DNA from: Phaseolus vulgaris
Lineage: Eukaryota > Streptophyta > Magnoliopsida > Fabales > Fabaceae
DNA: 64,000 nucleotides
Direction of reading: 5' to 3'
Assembly (NCBI RefSeq): GCF_000499845.2
Contig: NC_023756.2
Span: 45,210,291 to 45,274,290 of the forward strand
Shown here: positions 50,340-61,289 of the stretch, in pieces
How the letters are laid out: each line of letters begins with the position of its first letter
Position numbering within the stretch: position 1 is the stretch's first letter
Made by a program: the position numbers and the translations under genes
The notes under the pieces: generated by a model
Databases searched by the model: none
The model's input: the letters and a program-made list of their open reading frames with translations, nothing else
What the model was told of the DNA's origin: nothing

Positions 50340-51246
50340 ACTCATACTTAAAAAATAAATTATTATGATTTCAAGTATAAGTTTAGTTTAAAATTAATTA
50401 AAAATGAAAAAAAAAACAAATACCTTAATGTTGTATATTGAAAGTTAGTGTTTTGATTTCTTATATAAAATGCATCACTGAATAATTTTTTGAAGTTTGA
50501 TAAGAAGTTAATAATTTTATCATAATATTTTAATTTTATTTTATTTATAAGAGTTTTTATGTTAGGTATCACTATGCAACTTGACAGTTCAGTTAGGCTG
50601 ACACCTTAAATAACAACAATCATCAACAATCATTTGTCATCACATGAAAAAAGTATTTTATTATAATATTTTTGTAGTGAATATTTAAAAAAAAATAGTA
50701 TATTATTGGGAAGAAATAATTTTGGTAATTGGTTGAAAGTAAGAAAGGCAATGAGAGGGGGTTTGACTTAAAGGGATGGAATATATATTGAGGAGATATG
50801 GTTGGAGGGTGAAGCAAAGGGACAAAGACAATAATGCATTGAAAAATGAAGAATGAAGGATGAAGAGGTGACATGGTTATGTTATGGTTCCTCTCCTCCC
50901 TCAAACCCATGCTTTTCCCATCACACTCATCATCATCATAATTCTAAATCTTATTCCATTCAAACATGTGATGCTAACTACTAAGTACTCCACTCCTCAA
51001 ACATGCACCACCTTAACACCCACCAAGCCAAACCAACTCACCTCATTTCATTCATCAACACCATTCATCTCTCTTTCACATTCACTTGGACAAGACACCT
51101 ATCAAACAATACTTTGCATCAACTTCATTCATCTTATTATAAAAAAAAACACCTCTCATTTTTCTTTTAGTTGATGAAGAATTGTTCTAATTTTAAAGTA
51201 ATCTCAAGAGTTTTAAAGTGTTTTCTTATTTGTAAAAAAAATAATG
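50340..51246. other. Gene-free DNA with a richer patch
   Basis: Between about 50730 and 51130 the sequence is rich in C on the plus strand and open for 95-96 codons on both strands. The translations are Ser-, Thr-, Pro- and Ile-rich with no known domain. It may be an old gene flank or non-coding transcript; nothing here supports a call. Confidence 0.35.
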
Positions 51247-51445
51247 TGTTGAAGTACGTCTAATATAGTCCGATATCGCTCAAGAGTTAAGGTTAAGGGC
51301 AGTTTATATATTCTTTCCTTCTCCAACTAATCGAGACACCTTTTAAGGAAAAAATCGTAACGGAACACCGACCTCCAATGCGGACAATATCTTGAATGTG
51401 ATGATTGATCTAACTACGTTATTTCTCGGACTTAATATCGAAACA
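51247..51445 (+). repeat. Dispersed LTR-like repeat, family 2, copy B
   Basis: It begins TGTTGAAGTACGTCTAATAT and continues AGTCCGATATCGCTCAAGAG, GGCAGTTTATATATTCTTTC, GAACACCGACCTCCAATGCG, ending ACTTAATATCGAAACA. The order of phrases is the same as at 27291-27541, but without that copy's 55-bp internal duplication. Confidence 0.7.
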
Positions 51446-51904
51446 ATATGCAATTAAACTGTTCCATTTAAAAAATACTCCAACTTGTATTGATAAACCA
51501 CCGATCAAACCTTCACACTATACATGTATTTGTATTAAATATTTAAAAAGAAAATTATATGATATATATGTATTTAGAAAACTATTTTCTTTTTCTTTTG
51601 TACAACTTGTGCATGAATATGTGGTGAGAAATGTAAAGGTCATCTAAAACATGTTTTATTAAATAATTTAAAACATTGAAAAGCTAATTTAATACTAGTT
51701 TCATACCACGTGTTCATTTATTTTAAAAAAATCTATAAACACTTATTTTAATATAGACAAGAAGAAAGAATCAGGAGGAGAGAAAAATAATTGATAACTT
51801 GAATTGAGTTGCATAAATGTACAGTTAATAGGTGATCTATTTCATATTCTGATTTTAGTTCTTCAATGTTTCTGAAATAAAATATTAATTGATAAAAAAT
51901 TATA

Positions 51905-52363
51905 CATTACAAGAAAATTATTAAATATTAATCATGTTTAAAGATAAAAATAATAATAATGAATTACTATATTTAACTAAAGTAGATACTATTTTTAAAA
52001 ATTAAAAATTTATTGTTATTTAAAATAATTTTAAATATTAATTTAATTTTATAAAATAATTTTTAAATTGGTATTTAAGTTAGTTATCAAAGTTTTAACT
52101 ACTAATACTTTACATCATAAATTAGTCTCTAAAATACTAATAGAGATTAATTTAGAATATAAAGTAGTTAGTAGTTAAAACTTAGATACCTAATGGTTAG
52201 ATATTTATTTAAAAAATATTTTATAAATATTTATTACTATTAAAAACTATTTTAGATATACATAATTTTTTTAATTTACTAAATGAGTTTTAATTTAATT
52301 AATATAATAATTAATTATTTTATTTTTTAAAATTAGTTTTTATTTAATGATTTTCTTATATCA
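51905..52363. mobile_element. Degenerate CACTA-type MITE (copy 6)
   Basis: The left end CATTACAAGAAAATTATTAA and right end TTTAATGATTTTCTTATATC are recognisable. At 459 bp it is longer than the young copies and heavily A/T-shifted. The central phrase AGTTATCAAAGTTTTAACTA is preserved. Confidence 0.65.
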
Positions 52364-53533
52364 ACTTAATGTTAAATATTGAATATTGTAAATTTGTTAA
52401 ATTGGTAAATTCTTTTAACTTCTCAAGACTTAAGTTTAAGCCCTTTATTAAGATTTAAAATAAATAAAAATTAGAATTTCTTTATATTGAATATGGTAAC
52501 TTGATTAAATTAAATACTTTTTTTTTGAACAATGTGATAAGTACCTTTGAATGTATCCGTTAGTAATATGAATTAAAACTTTTGAATTGAAAATATTGTA
52601 ACAGTAAGGGTATTATTTATTGATAATAATTAAGCAGCACTTATTAATGTTAACACGTACCTTTTTTCACATTTTCGGTCGCAATATTTATTAATTATTA
52701 GAAATGTCACGCTTTTGTTCAATGATTAAAAAAAATAGCTTTTAGAATAAATGTGAAATGCAACTCAATCACATTTCTCCAAAATATTTTATTATTATTA
52801 AAAGAAAAAGGAAAACTTACTAAAGTAGTTATCAAAGTAAAACTTTTTCAATGATTAGAGAATATAATATGATATTTTGACAAAATGTACAAAATTAAGT
52901 CTTAAAATCAAGATTTGAAAAATGACATTACTTTAATTAGTGAATTAGCAAATTTTGCACTCCATTGGTAAGAGTAGAAGCCTTGTTTAATTAAAAGACA
53001 AAATTTACATTCTAAAATAAGTGTTATTTGGATTATTAACACACCATTTTAAAGCAAACTATATTTTGTAAATAATTACGAAAAAATTTAATTCTAACAA
53101 GTGAGCATACAAACAATATAGCTACTCTCTTATCTCTTATAGTATTGGATAATTCTGTTTTTGTTTATTACCACAAAAAAAAACTATAAAAATGCTTGTG
53201 AAATTGTAAATAAATATATCTTATATTAATCCTCTTATCTAAACTCATTTGCAGTACTTATTTATTTATTAATCGCAAAAGGGTATTTTTTCCTTTTTTT
53301 AATTTTTTTAAGTAAATAATCAAATTAGCCTATTTTATAGTCGTATTAACCCTTCAAGTTTAGAAAATTTTAAATCAGTGTTTCAAAAAATTTCTTAACT
53401 TTTTTTCAATATATGTTATTATATATATATAAAGGGAAAATATAAAGTTTTTCGACCCATTTACAGATTCTTGTACGTAAAAAGAGGATAAATATTGCAA
53501 TATGCAATACATTAATTAAAAAAAAACTTTCAA
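52364..53533. other. Gene-free AT-rich DNA
   Basis: I see no gene or defined repeat in this 1.2-kb stretch between two degenerate MITEs. Confidence 0.45.
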
Positions 53534-54011
53534 TACTACTAAAAAAATAATTAAATAACAACAAAATGTGAAAATAACAAATAATCAATTTAAATTAGAT
53601 ATTATTTAAAAAATTTAAAAAAATTATTGATATCTAAACTAATTTATATTATTAATAAAAATATTAATATTTAAATTAGATATCAAGATTTTAATTACTA
53701 ATATTTTAAATTTTATATTAATTTCTAAAACATTAATATATACTAATTTATAATATAAAGTAAATCATAGCTAAAACTTTAGTAGTTAATAGTTGGAGAC
53801 CAATTTAGATATTACTTTCTCAAGTTTTATTAATAATATAAATTATTTTAAATATTAATATGTTTTTAGTCTTAAAATTAATATTTAAAGTAATTTATAT
53901 TATTAATAAAAATTAAAAAAAAATATGTAAAATAATCTCTAACATAGTCAAACAGCAACTAATTATTTTGATATCTAAAATTAATTGTTATTTAATGATT
54001 TTCTAATAATG
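53534..54011. mobile_element. Degenerate CACTA-type MITE (copy 7)
   Basis: The left end TACTACTAAAAAAATAATTA and right end TTAATGATTTTCTAATAATG match the family, and the phrase GCAACTAATTATTTTGATAT marks the right arm. The 478-bp interior is strongly diverged. Confidence 0.62.
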
Positions 54012-54339
54012 AACGTTATATACTAAATACTAAGAAAATTCATGTGATTAAGAAATAACAAGTCTTTGAAGGTTCCATATTAAGGGAAACCATACCCTAT
54101 TGACATTACCTTGTAGAAGTATAATAGGAACTAAAATAAGTAGAAATTGGTTGAAAGATAATAAGTGAATTATGGTGGGTAGGGTTTGCTAGGGAACACC
54201 CCCACCTAGGCTTCCATTCTAGTTAAGAGGGTTCAAAAAGATGTCATGCAAAGGCATCAAACAGAAACGATCAGTGAAAAGGAAAGGGGTGACAAAAAGG
54301 CAATGTGTGTAGAGCTAAAAGAATATATAGATGAAGAAA

Positions 54340-54402
54340 GGAGGAAGAAGAAGAAGAAGAAGAGAGTGAGAGAGAGAGAGAAAGAAAGAAAGAAAAAAAA
54401 GA
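54340..54402 (+). repeat. GAA/GA/GAAA compound microsatellite
   Basis: A GAAGAAGAAGAAGAAGAAGA run passes into GAGAGAGAGA and then into AAAG repeats. It generates Phe/Ser/Leu-rich open frames on the minus strand at 54257-54459 that are not genes. Confidence 0.85.
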
Positions 54403-54669
54403 AGAGAAAGTTTGGATTGTGAATGTTGTCCCCCAATATTCCAAAGCTGTCCATATCACATCAAACCCCCTATCTTGTAACCATTCTAGGGGTCCCTTCT
54501 TTCTTCCACTACATCAATGTTTTTCATTAAAACCTTAACTTTCTTCCTCATTTTCTTAATCACCCATTTATCTACAATCAATTTACTATTCAAAAATAGT
54601 CTTTTAGTTACTTGAGCCTTCAAAACCCTCTTGAAAAAAAGTTGATGACTCTTACCAGCATTAAAATGA

Positions 54670-55120
54670 ATGAAATTTAAATAAATATAGATTAACTGAT
54701 AGATGATTCAATCTTTATACGAGAATTAAAGAAAGAGATAAAGATAGAAACCTCAACCTCCAACTTATTCTAAACTCTCAACAAAAACTATTAATTATTT
54801 TTTATCCCAAAATCAACTAAAGAAACTCGACTGAACAATTTTTTTATAAGAGAAACAATAAATAAATATGAATAAGTTAAGGAATTATTCAATCATTATT
54901 CAAGAATCGAAGAAAAAGATAAAATAGAACACAAAAATTATCAGTTATTCTTTATCTTAAAATCAATCAAAGAAACTCTCGACCGAACAATTTTTTATAA
55001 AAAAAATAATAAATAAATATGAATTAGTTAAAGGATTATTCAAGAATTGAAGAAAAAGAGAAGATAGAACATACTCCAACTTATTCTAAACTCCCAAAAT
55101 CTAACAAAGAAACTCACATT
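54670..55120 (+). repeat. Tandem array of roughly 150-bp units, three copies
   Basis: The marker AAAGAAACTC occurs at 54820, 54971 and 55107, giving spacings of about 151 and 136 bp. Each unit carries ATAAATAAATATGAAT, GGATTATTCAA or its variant, and AAGAATTGAAGAAAAAGA in the same order. The first unit is partial or diverged on its left. It lies about 0.6 kb beyond the 3' end of the PIN1 gene. Confidence 0.78.
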
Positions 55121-55753
55121 CACAACATGAAAAAACAAGTAATATCTCCCATATCTACAATCTTGTGGGATGATCTAATATTTTTTATATTATAAAATAA
55201 ATTAGACCATGTAATTGGTTTGTTTTGGTTTAATAGCTTTATTTTTATGAAAGTGTTTTTTTTTTTTGCCTTGATTGAATGAACAAAATGCTAATTTTGA
55301 AGTGAATTGGTGAATAGTGAAAGATAAAAGCAATAGTGAGTTTAATAGTATATTGGAAAAAATGATGATAGCACTATACCATTTTGAGGAACCAAGTTAT
55401 GGCATGCTTGCTACTTTTTGTTGATTGGAATCCGAGGACATTATAATATAAAATTTAATTAACGAGACAATCATTTTGTAAATTAGCTACATCATGATTT
55501 TACATTAACTTTGACTAAGGAAGGAGAATTCATTGAAAAAGAAAACAAATACAAAATGAAGAAAGAAAGAAAGAAAAACTGATCCTGGGGTTCTTCCTAT
55601 CCAATTCTCGTTATGCTTTTCTTCTAATAATGCTTTCTGTGATGACCCTTTTGTTTTTTGATGCAGAATAGGCCTGAAGAAACCAATCTTGCATTGCATG
55701 GATGATGATGATGGCACACGTGAATCTTCTGTATCATCCATCATTTCTTGCAT

Positions 55754-58733
55754 TCACAACCCCATCAAAATGTAGTACACTAGAGTTATGGGCAACGCAA
55801 TCAACATCCCAAAAATAACACTGCATTGAGTTAAAGAAGGTGCATTGGTTAGGATTAAAAGAGAAAGAAATTGAATGGAGGAAAAGGAATGGTGGGGAGA
55901 GAAAGTTCTTCTCAGATTTCAACACTCACGCTGTGCTCAGAATATCTGGATGTACATTATATTCCTTGGCAAAGACAAATGGGACAATTCCTTGGGGAAG
56001 AGCTGCCTATATTTTTTTTGACATTCAGGACAACAAACAAACATGTCAACTGCAGTTTCAAATCTTTCTTGTACAACAACAAACATCATATGAATTCTCA
56101 CTCTCAGTACTAAGATCTCAATTTTCATAACATTCTACTATGAAACATTTCACTTGTTGTACCAGTAAAACCAAACTCAACCAATTAGACTTTAGTTTAA
56201 GAGTTTAACCAAAAGCACTTTTTATTTGGATGGCAATAAAATAGCATGTTAGTTCAAAATAAAGTAAATTTTGGAGGTTATCAATGAATGTTGTGGTATG
56301 CTGGGGAGCAGAAGAGAGAGAGAGAGAGACCTGAACAATGGCAACGTGTAGGAGAACACCTTTGAGTCCAACAGCAATGGAAGCAGCTGCCATGACAGCT
56401 GGACCTGTAAGGAATCTCACAGCCATGGCAAAAGCTGCTATGGAATTTCCACATGCTATGATCCTCGGTTGCAAAGCCATGAAGAGACCTGTCATTGGTA
56501 GGAAAAGCAAAGCATGCCCATCAGTATCACCACCATTCTCAGTCAATCAACCCTTTGTGATGAATGACCTTTCATCATCACCACCACCACCAACCCCACA
56601 TCATCACAAACTTGGCAAAAAGTGATCTTAAAAGAGTGATAAAGGAGCCAACACATTATCATAACATTATACTGTTTGCTTTTTCTCTAGCTATCACGCC
56701 TCCTTGCTTGCTTAATAATCATTAACATCAAAGTAAACAACAGGAACATGGAATCAGAAAAGATTTTCTGCCTTTTCTTTTTCTTTTTTCTCTCTCTCAG
56801 GCAAAGCAAAGATGATGTCAGAAGAAAGAACAAGTAAATTTCTGAGCTAAAATATATTTTGTAAGGTAACAGGGAGAGAATTGTCCTGACCAAGACTGAA
56901 CATGGCCATGCCAAGCCCTGCATCTGACAGTATGGAGATAGACTTTGCTATTATGGCAGGCATCTCAACATTCCACCTGCAAGGAGCAACACAACACTCA
57001 ACCACAATCATTCAAAATGGAAAAGGCAAAACAAACAAGAATGAGTGGTACCAACAACAAAATATGAAATGTGAAAGAGATTTTCCCTACCTGAATGAAA
57101 CAAGAGACCAAGTGAGGCCAATTAGACTAGAGTATGTGTTGGGGTTTCTGATGAGTTTCCTCCACACCATAATCAATATAAGTCTTGTCATCACACTTGC
57201 AGGAGGCATGGTTTTTGGCTTCCCATCTCCAACTTTCTCACCCTCATGCTGATTCATCTCCCTCTCCATTCCTCTATTCCCAAAACTGAACTCATCTTTC
57301 TCTAGGTAGTCCTCCTGAGTGTCTCTATGATTCTCCACTGATTACAAAACATCACAAGGAAACTCCCACATATGAAAAGGAACCAAATAAACAAACAAAC
57401 AAATAAAAGACTGATAATACTGTGTTTGGTTCCACGTTTAATTAGTAGCTAGCAGTTGTAACTTGCACATGCTAAACGTGATTTCTAAACATGTATCAAG
57501 TTAAGACTTATAAGTCCATCTGGGAATGAAAAAAAAAAAACCTTTTCCTGGAGAAACAGTCAATTTGACTTCTTTCTGATCATGACCTCCATACTCATGG
57601 CCACCAAACACATCAGAAACAGGTGAAGCGCTTGAACTCCAAACAAACATGTGAAGGTCCCTATTCCCATCCTCAGGCTTCAGCTGAGCCTGCCCATTAG
57701 GCTTCTTGGCATTAGCAGCATTAGCATTAGCATTAGCAGCAGCAACACTTTTGGAGCCATTAGAGGGAGAGAACATGCCAGGGTTTGGTGCAGGGTAGTG
57801 TCCAGTTCCACCGGCATGGTAATGAAACTTTGGCTTCCCACTATCTTCATCATAGTTAGAAGGCCTTGGAGTTGGCCCTCTTGAAGCTGAAAGGCCATAA
57901 ACATCCGAGGCTCCAAAGTTGGAGTTCCTGCCACCAGCAGCCATCATTGAGTAGAAGTCTGTGTGGTTGAAGCTAGACCCTCTTGGTGTTGGGTTCCTAG
58001 AAGACTGCAAAGAGTATATCTCTGCATTTGTGAGGTTAGAAGGGCGTGGAGTGGTGGAAGAAAGACCCTGAGACCTTCTAGAGAAGATGTCTGATCTTGA
58101 GGCATTGGATTTCCTCACAGTGACATGGAGTTTCCCATCTTCTTTGATCTCAGCTTCAGTCTCAAGTGGTTGTCTTCCATCCAATGACATGACATCAGAG
58201 TCCACATGGATGGAGACAATGGAGCCAGCAGTGTCAGGGAACTGCTCAGAGATTAGCATTCTGGCACCCCTGAACTCAAACATGAACAGCATCAAGGTGT
58301 ACCAAATGATGCACTGAAGGACCACAATTTGCACCATGAGACTCCCAGAGAACTCCCCATACATCCCTTTGAGCAAAGGGATGCCCATGACCAAAGTGTT
58401 GGGGAGGGTGGAGAGGGAGAACAAGGTTATGGTCCACTCCAAGCACCCCTTTTTGGTGAAGTTGCTCCAGATTGCAAGAAGGACTAGTAGTATGATCTTC
58501 TGAAGTGTGTCAGCAGCTAGGAACCTAAGGTTCATCTTGTAAGGGTTGTTGGATGCTATGAAGTGGAAGGAAAGAAGAGGCACTGCAAAGAGTGCCACAA
58601 AACGGTTGATGCCTGAACATTGGTCAGGGGAGAAAATCTTCCACCACTTAACTGAGCCATAGGCTAGTATCATAGCCACATAGAGTGGCACCATTGCAGT
58701 CATGACATGGTAGAAGTCTACTAAGGTGATCAT
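55754..58733 (-). CDS. PIN1: PIN1-type auxin efflux carrier, complete, 6 exons
   Basis: PIN carriers export indole-3-acetic acid across the plasma membrane, and their polar placement directs auxin flow. Exons, 5' to 3': 57542-58733, 57091-57337, 56891-56976, 56331-56488, 55930-56006 and 55754-55820. They sum to 1827 nt, 608 aa, with GT-AG introns in phase. Residues 1-155 start [20 protein letters not shown] and form the first five membrane helices, with [11 protein letters not shown], and Asn112 in [10 protein letters not shown] at the known substrate site. The long hydrophilic loop (about 160-450) has three TPRxS phosphorylation motifs at 228-232, 249-253 and 288-292, targets of PINOID/D6PK-type kinases, placing the protein in the long-loop class. 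NPNTY at 462-466 opens the second helix bundle, which ends YYILMGL. The loop also has an Ala/Asn run encoded by GCTAAT-type repeats. The open frame extends 89 codons upstream of the start, but only MITLVDF fits the family. Confidence 0.96.
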
Positions 58734-58788
58734 TTTGTGGGTTGTGAAGTGTGAGAAAGGTAGCAGAAGTGAGGAAAGAGAGTGGAGG

Positions 58789-58796
58789 AATATATA
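58789..58796 (-). promoter_or_regulatory. Candidate TATA box of the PIN1-type gene
   Basis: TATATATT on the minus strand lies 56-63 bp before the start codon and is followed by a CT-rich leader. A second TATATATC lies at about 58869-58876 and would give a leader of roughly 110 nt. Either could be used. Confidence 0.45.
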
Positions 58797-59260
58797 AGGA
58801 AGTTGAGGTGGGAGGTTTGGGAGAAGTAGAGTTGTAGTTGGTGGTGATGATGATGATGAAAATTGAAAAGATATATAGGGATGTGGAAGAGCATGTGTTT
58901 TTGGGGCAGTGAGTGAGTGGGTGGTAATATGCAGCAGAAAACAGCAAATATATTTTTCAGCTTTGAGAGCTGCAAGCAAGGTTGCACTTGCAGTCCCCAA
59001 AGCACAAGGCAGAGTGGGGGGGTATTGTTGCCTTTTTATTTCTTATATTTTTTTGCTTTGCCACTTTGTTTGTTGTTTTGCTTTTTGTTTTGAAGTGTGT
59101 TTGGTTTGGTTTGGATTTGGTTTTTGAGAAGAGATGATGGAGGGTATTTGATGGCTTTGGAAACTTGTGTGGGGGTGTGCCTCTCTCCCTACCTTCTATT
59201 CTATGGGTCCTAAAATTGTCACAAAAAGCTTAGGAAAAGCATTTTGGGTTGAGGTGGGGA

Positions 59261-59266
59261 TGTCTC
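59261..59266 (+). promoter_or_regulatory. TGTCTC auxin-response-element-like motif upstream of PIN1
   Basis: A perfect TGTCTC, the canonical ARF-binding site, lies 528 bp upstream of the start codon. PIN1 genes are auxin-inducible in other plants. One six-base match is expected often by chance, so this is only a candidate. Confidence 0.3.
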
Positions 59267-59597
59267 CAAGTACTTGTTTTCAGGACTGCTTTAAGCTTTG
59301 TAAAGGGACTCTTTCTCTCTGGATCCACCCTTTCTTTATCATCCCTCTCTATAACCAAACTCCATTTTTCAAATTCTCTTCTTTAATCATAATTCTACTT
59401 CTTCACCAAACCATTCTCAGCACACTATCACTGTTCAATAATTATGTCTACCTCAATATTTCTCTCTGTTGAAAGAATCAAATCTCCTGTTTATTCCCTT
59501 TTCTTTCTTTTCCTACCTTCTCAGTAACAACACTTCAAGGGAAAAAGGGTAAAAAAAACTCCACTGTTATTTACTCCAATGCAAAAAATATTACTAT

Positions 59598-59760
59598 TTC
59601 CCATATATCGGATATAGGCTCACATCGTGTTCCGGAGTTAACGTCAATAACAGTTTATATCCTCACATCGTGTTTAGGAGTTGACGTTAATAACAGTTTA
59701 TATACTTCTTCTCCAGTGATTCAATACTTCATGATTAACCCTAATTAGGATGAAATTGTT
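59598..59760 (+). repeat. Dispersed LTR-like repeat, family 2, copy C, with a 43-bp tandem duplication
   Basis: CTCACATCGTGTTCCGGAGT at 59619 and CTCACATCGTGTTTAGGAGT at 59662 start two tandem 43-bp units, each ending AACAGTTTATAT. They are followed by ACTTCTTCTCCAGTGA and ATGATTAACCCTAAT. The order ACATCG, GTTAACG, CAGTTTATAT, CTTCTCC, TGATTAACCCTAA matches the family-2 repeat at 27291 and 51247. It lies about 0.9-1 kb upstream of PIN1. Confidence 0.6.
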
Positions 59761-60629
59761 CAGCCATGAAAGTTTTACTTTGACTTAGAAAGTTAAATAT
59801 AAAATAAATGATTTTTTTTTATTTGGATGGAATTAAAAAAAAAATCTTTGACCAAATTAGGAATCTTCATGAACCCTGTTTTTTTTTCTTTGAAAAATTT
59901 AATGTTGGGTAATTCATAATTATAGCATTTTGCCATCAATGTTTTCCTTGAAGAAAAGGATGAAGATGGTGAAAGCAAAATTGTTGTCCCCCTCATGCGC
60001 ATGGTAAAAGATGTACTCATTTTTATAGAATACGGAAACCAAAGTGTTTCTATGAAATTAATGTATTTGCAATGTTTGAAATTTGGAATTAAAAAATATA
60101 TATTTCATTAAACGAGCTCTACTAATAGAAAATACTTGTAATTTTCAAAATAAATATTATAAAAAACAGCAATTTGTTATTTGTTGATAGTCTAAATTTT
60201 CTTGCAAAAATTCTAATTGATTCGTTTTGTTATTTGTTATTTAATTGCATCAAACAAATTTTCTGAAATTGATTCGTTTTGAAACTGGTATTTCCATATA
60301 TTTCAGTGTTTTTATATTCATTATTTAATAAATATGTTGATTTGATTGTAATAATTATTGACATGCTATTTTTGACACTATTATGTGACATTTAAAACAT
60401 CAAACTAGAGTATTCCTGATATTGGGAATTGCTTTAGGATATGCAATTATTGATTAAAGTAACTCAAGTGAAATAAAAGATCATAATTTGTATAACTTGC
60501 TGTATTATTCTTTGTGGTTAAGTTTAAATCAAGAATAAAAATTTAACTTTAACTTAATTTCATAAAATTTGTTTTTGTAAAATAAGGTTTATGTTTTTTA
60601 TGAGTTAGGAATGTCTCGTCTTTAATGTA
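59761..60629. other. Gene-free DNA upstream of PIN1
   Basis: AT-rich sequence with no supported gene or repeat. The antisense open frame at 59793-60020 has no recognisable motif. Confidence 0.4.
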
Positions 60630-61274
60630 ACTCTTACGTTTTAGTGTCTTTGATGTTAGTTTATGATAGATTTTGGTATTCAATTTTTGGTCAAAGTGTA
60701 AGAATATCTATAAAATTCATCTCATAGTGAAAAACATATGTTTAAGTGAACTTCTTTAGATTGTCGAGATGTTATCAACCACTACAAGAAAATCATAAAA
60801 TAAAAATCAATTTTAGAAACAAAAAATAATTAGTTATTATAGTGACTAAATTAGAAATCATTTTAGAGACTAAAAAAATTTTGATTTTAAAATTAGTTTC
60901 TATTATTGTTAAATGGTTTTTAAATTGGTATCTAATTAGCAACTACAGTTTTTGCTACCAAATTTATAATCTAAATAATTGGTAGTCAAAATCTTGGTTG
61001 CTAATTAGATACTAATTTAGAAACTATTTAACCATAACAGAAACTAATTTAGAAACCAATTTTTTTTTTTTAGTTTTTAAATTGGTCTCTAATTTAGTTA
61101 CCATAACAACTAATTATTTTTAATTTCTAAAATTAGTTTCTATTTCATGATTTTCTTGTAGTGACTCTTACATTTTAGTGTCTTTGATGTTAGTTTCTGG
61201 TAGATCTTGGTATTCAATTTTCGATCAAAGTGTAAGAATATCTATAAAAGTCATCTGAGAGTGCAAAACATATG
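60630..61274 (+). repeat. Two 111-bp direct repeats flanking a MITE
   Basis: ACTCTTACGTTTTAGTGTCT at 60630 starts a 111-bp stretch ending ACATATG at 60740. The same sequence with about a dozen changes occupies 61164-61274. The CACTA-type MITE at 60780-61163 lies between them, and the second repeat begins exactly at its right end. Removing the MITE leaves a tandem duplication of 150-bp period. Confidence 0.83.
60780..61163. mobile_element. CACTA-type MITE (copy 8)
   Basis: The 384-bp element starts CACTACAAGAAAATCATAAA and ends TTCATGATTTTCTTGTAGTG, both close to the termini of copies 1 and 2, and keeps the long inverted-repeat structure. The flanking bases AAC and ACT do not form a matching 3-bp duplication. 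Confidence 0.87.
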
Positions 61275-61289
61275 TTATCAACTCAAATA

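Noticed and set aside
54257..54459. Two overlapping minus-strand frames rich in Phe, Ser and Leu
   Set aside because: They are produced by the GAA/GA/GAAA microsatellite.
57501..59000. A 499-codon open frame that begins 89 codons before the PIN start and runs past exon 1
   Set aside because: The first 89 codons have no PIN similarity and cross the likely TATA box. The last codons read into an intron after the donor at 57541-57540. The PIN start is MITLVDF at 58733.
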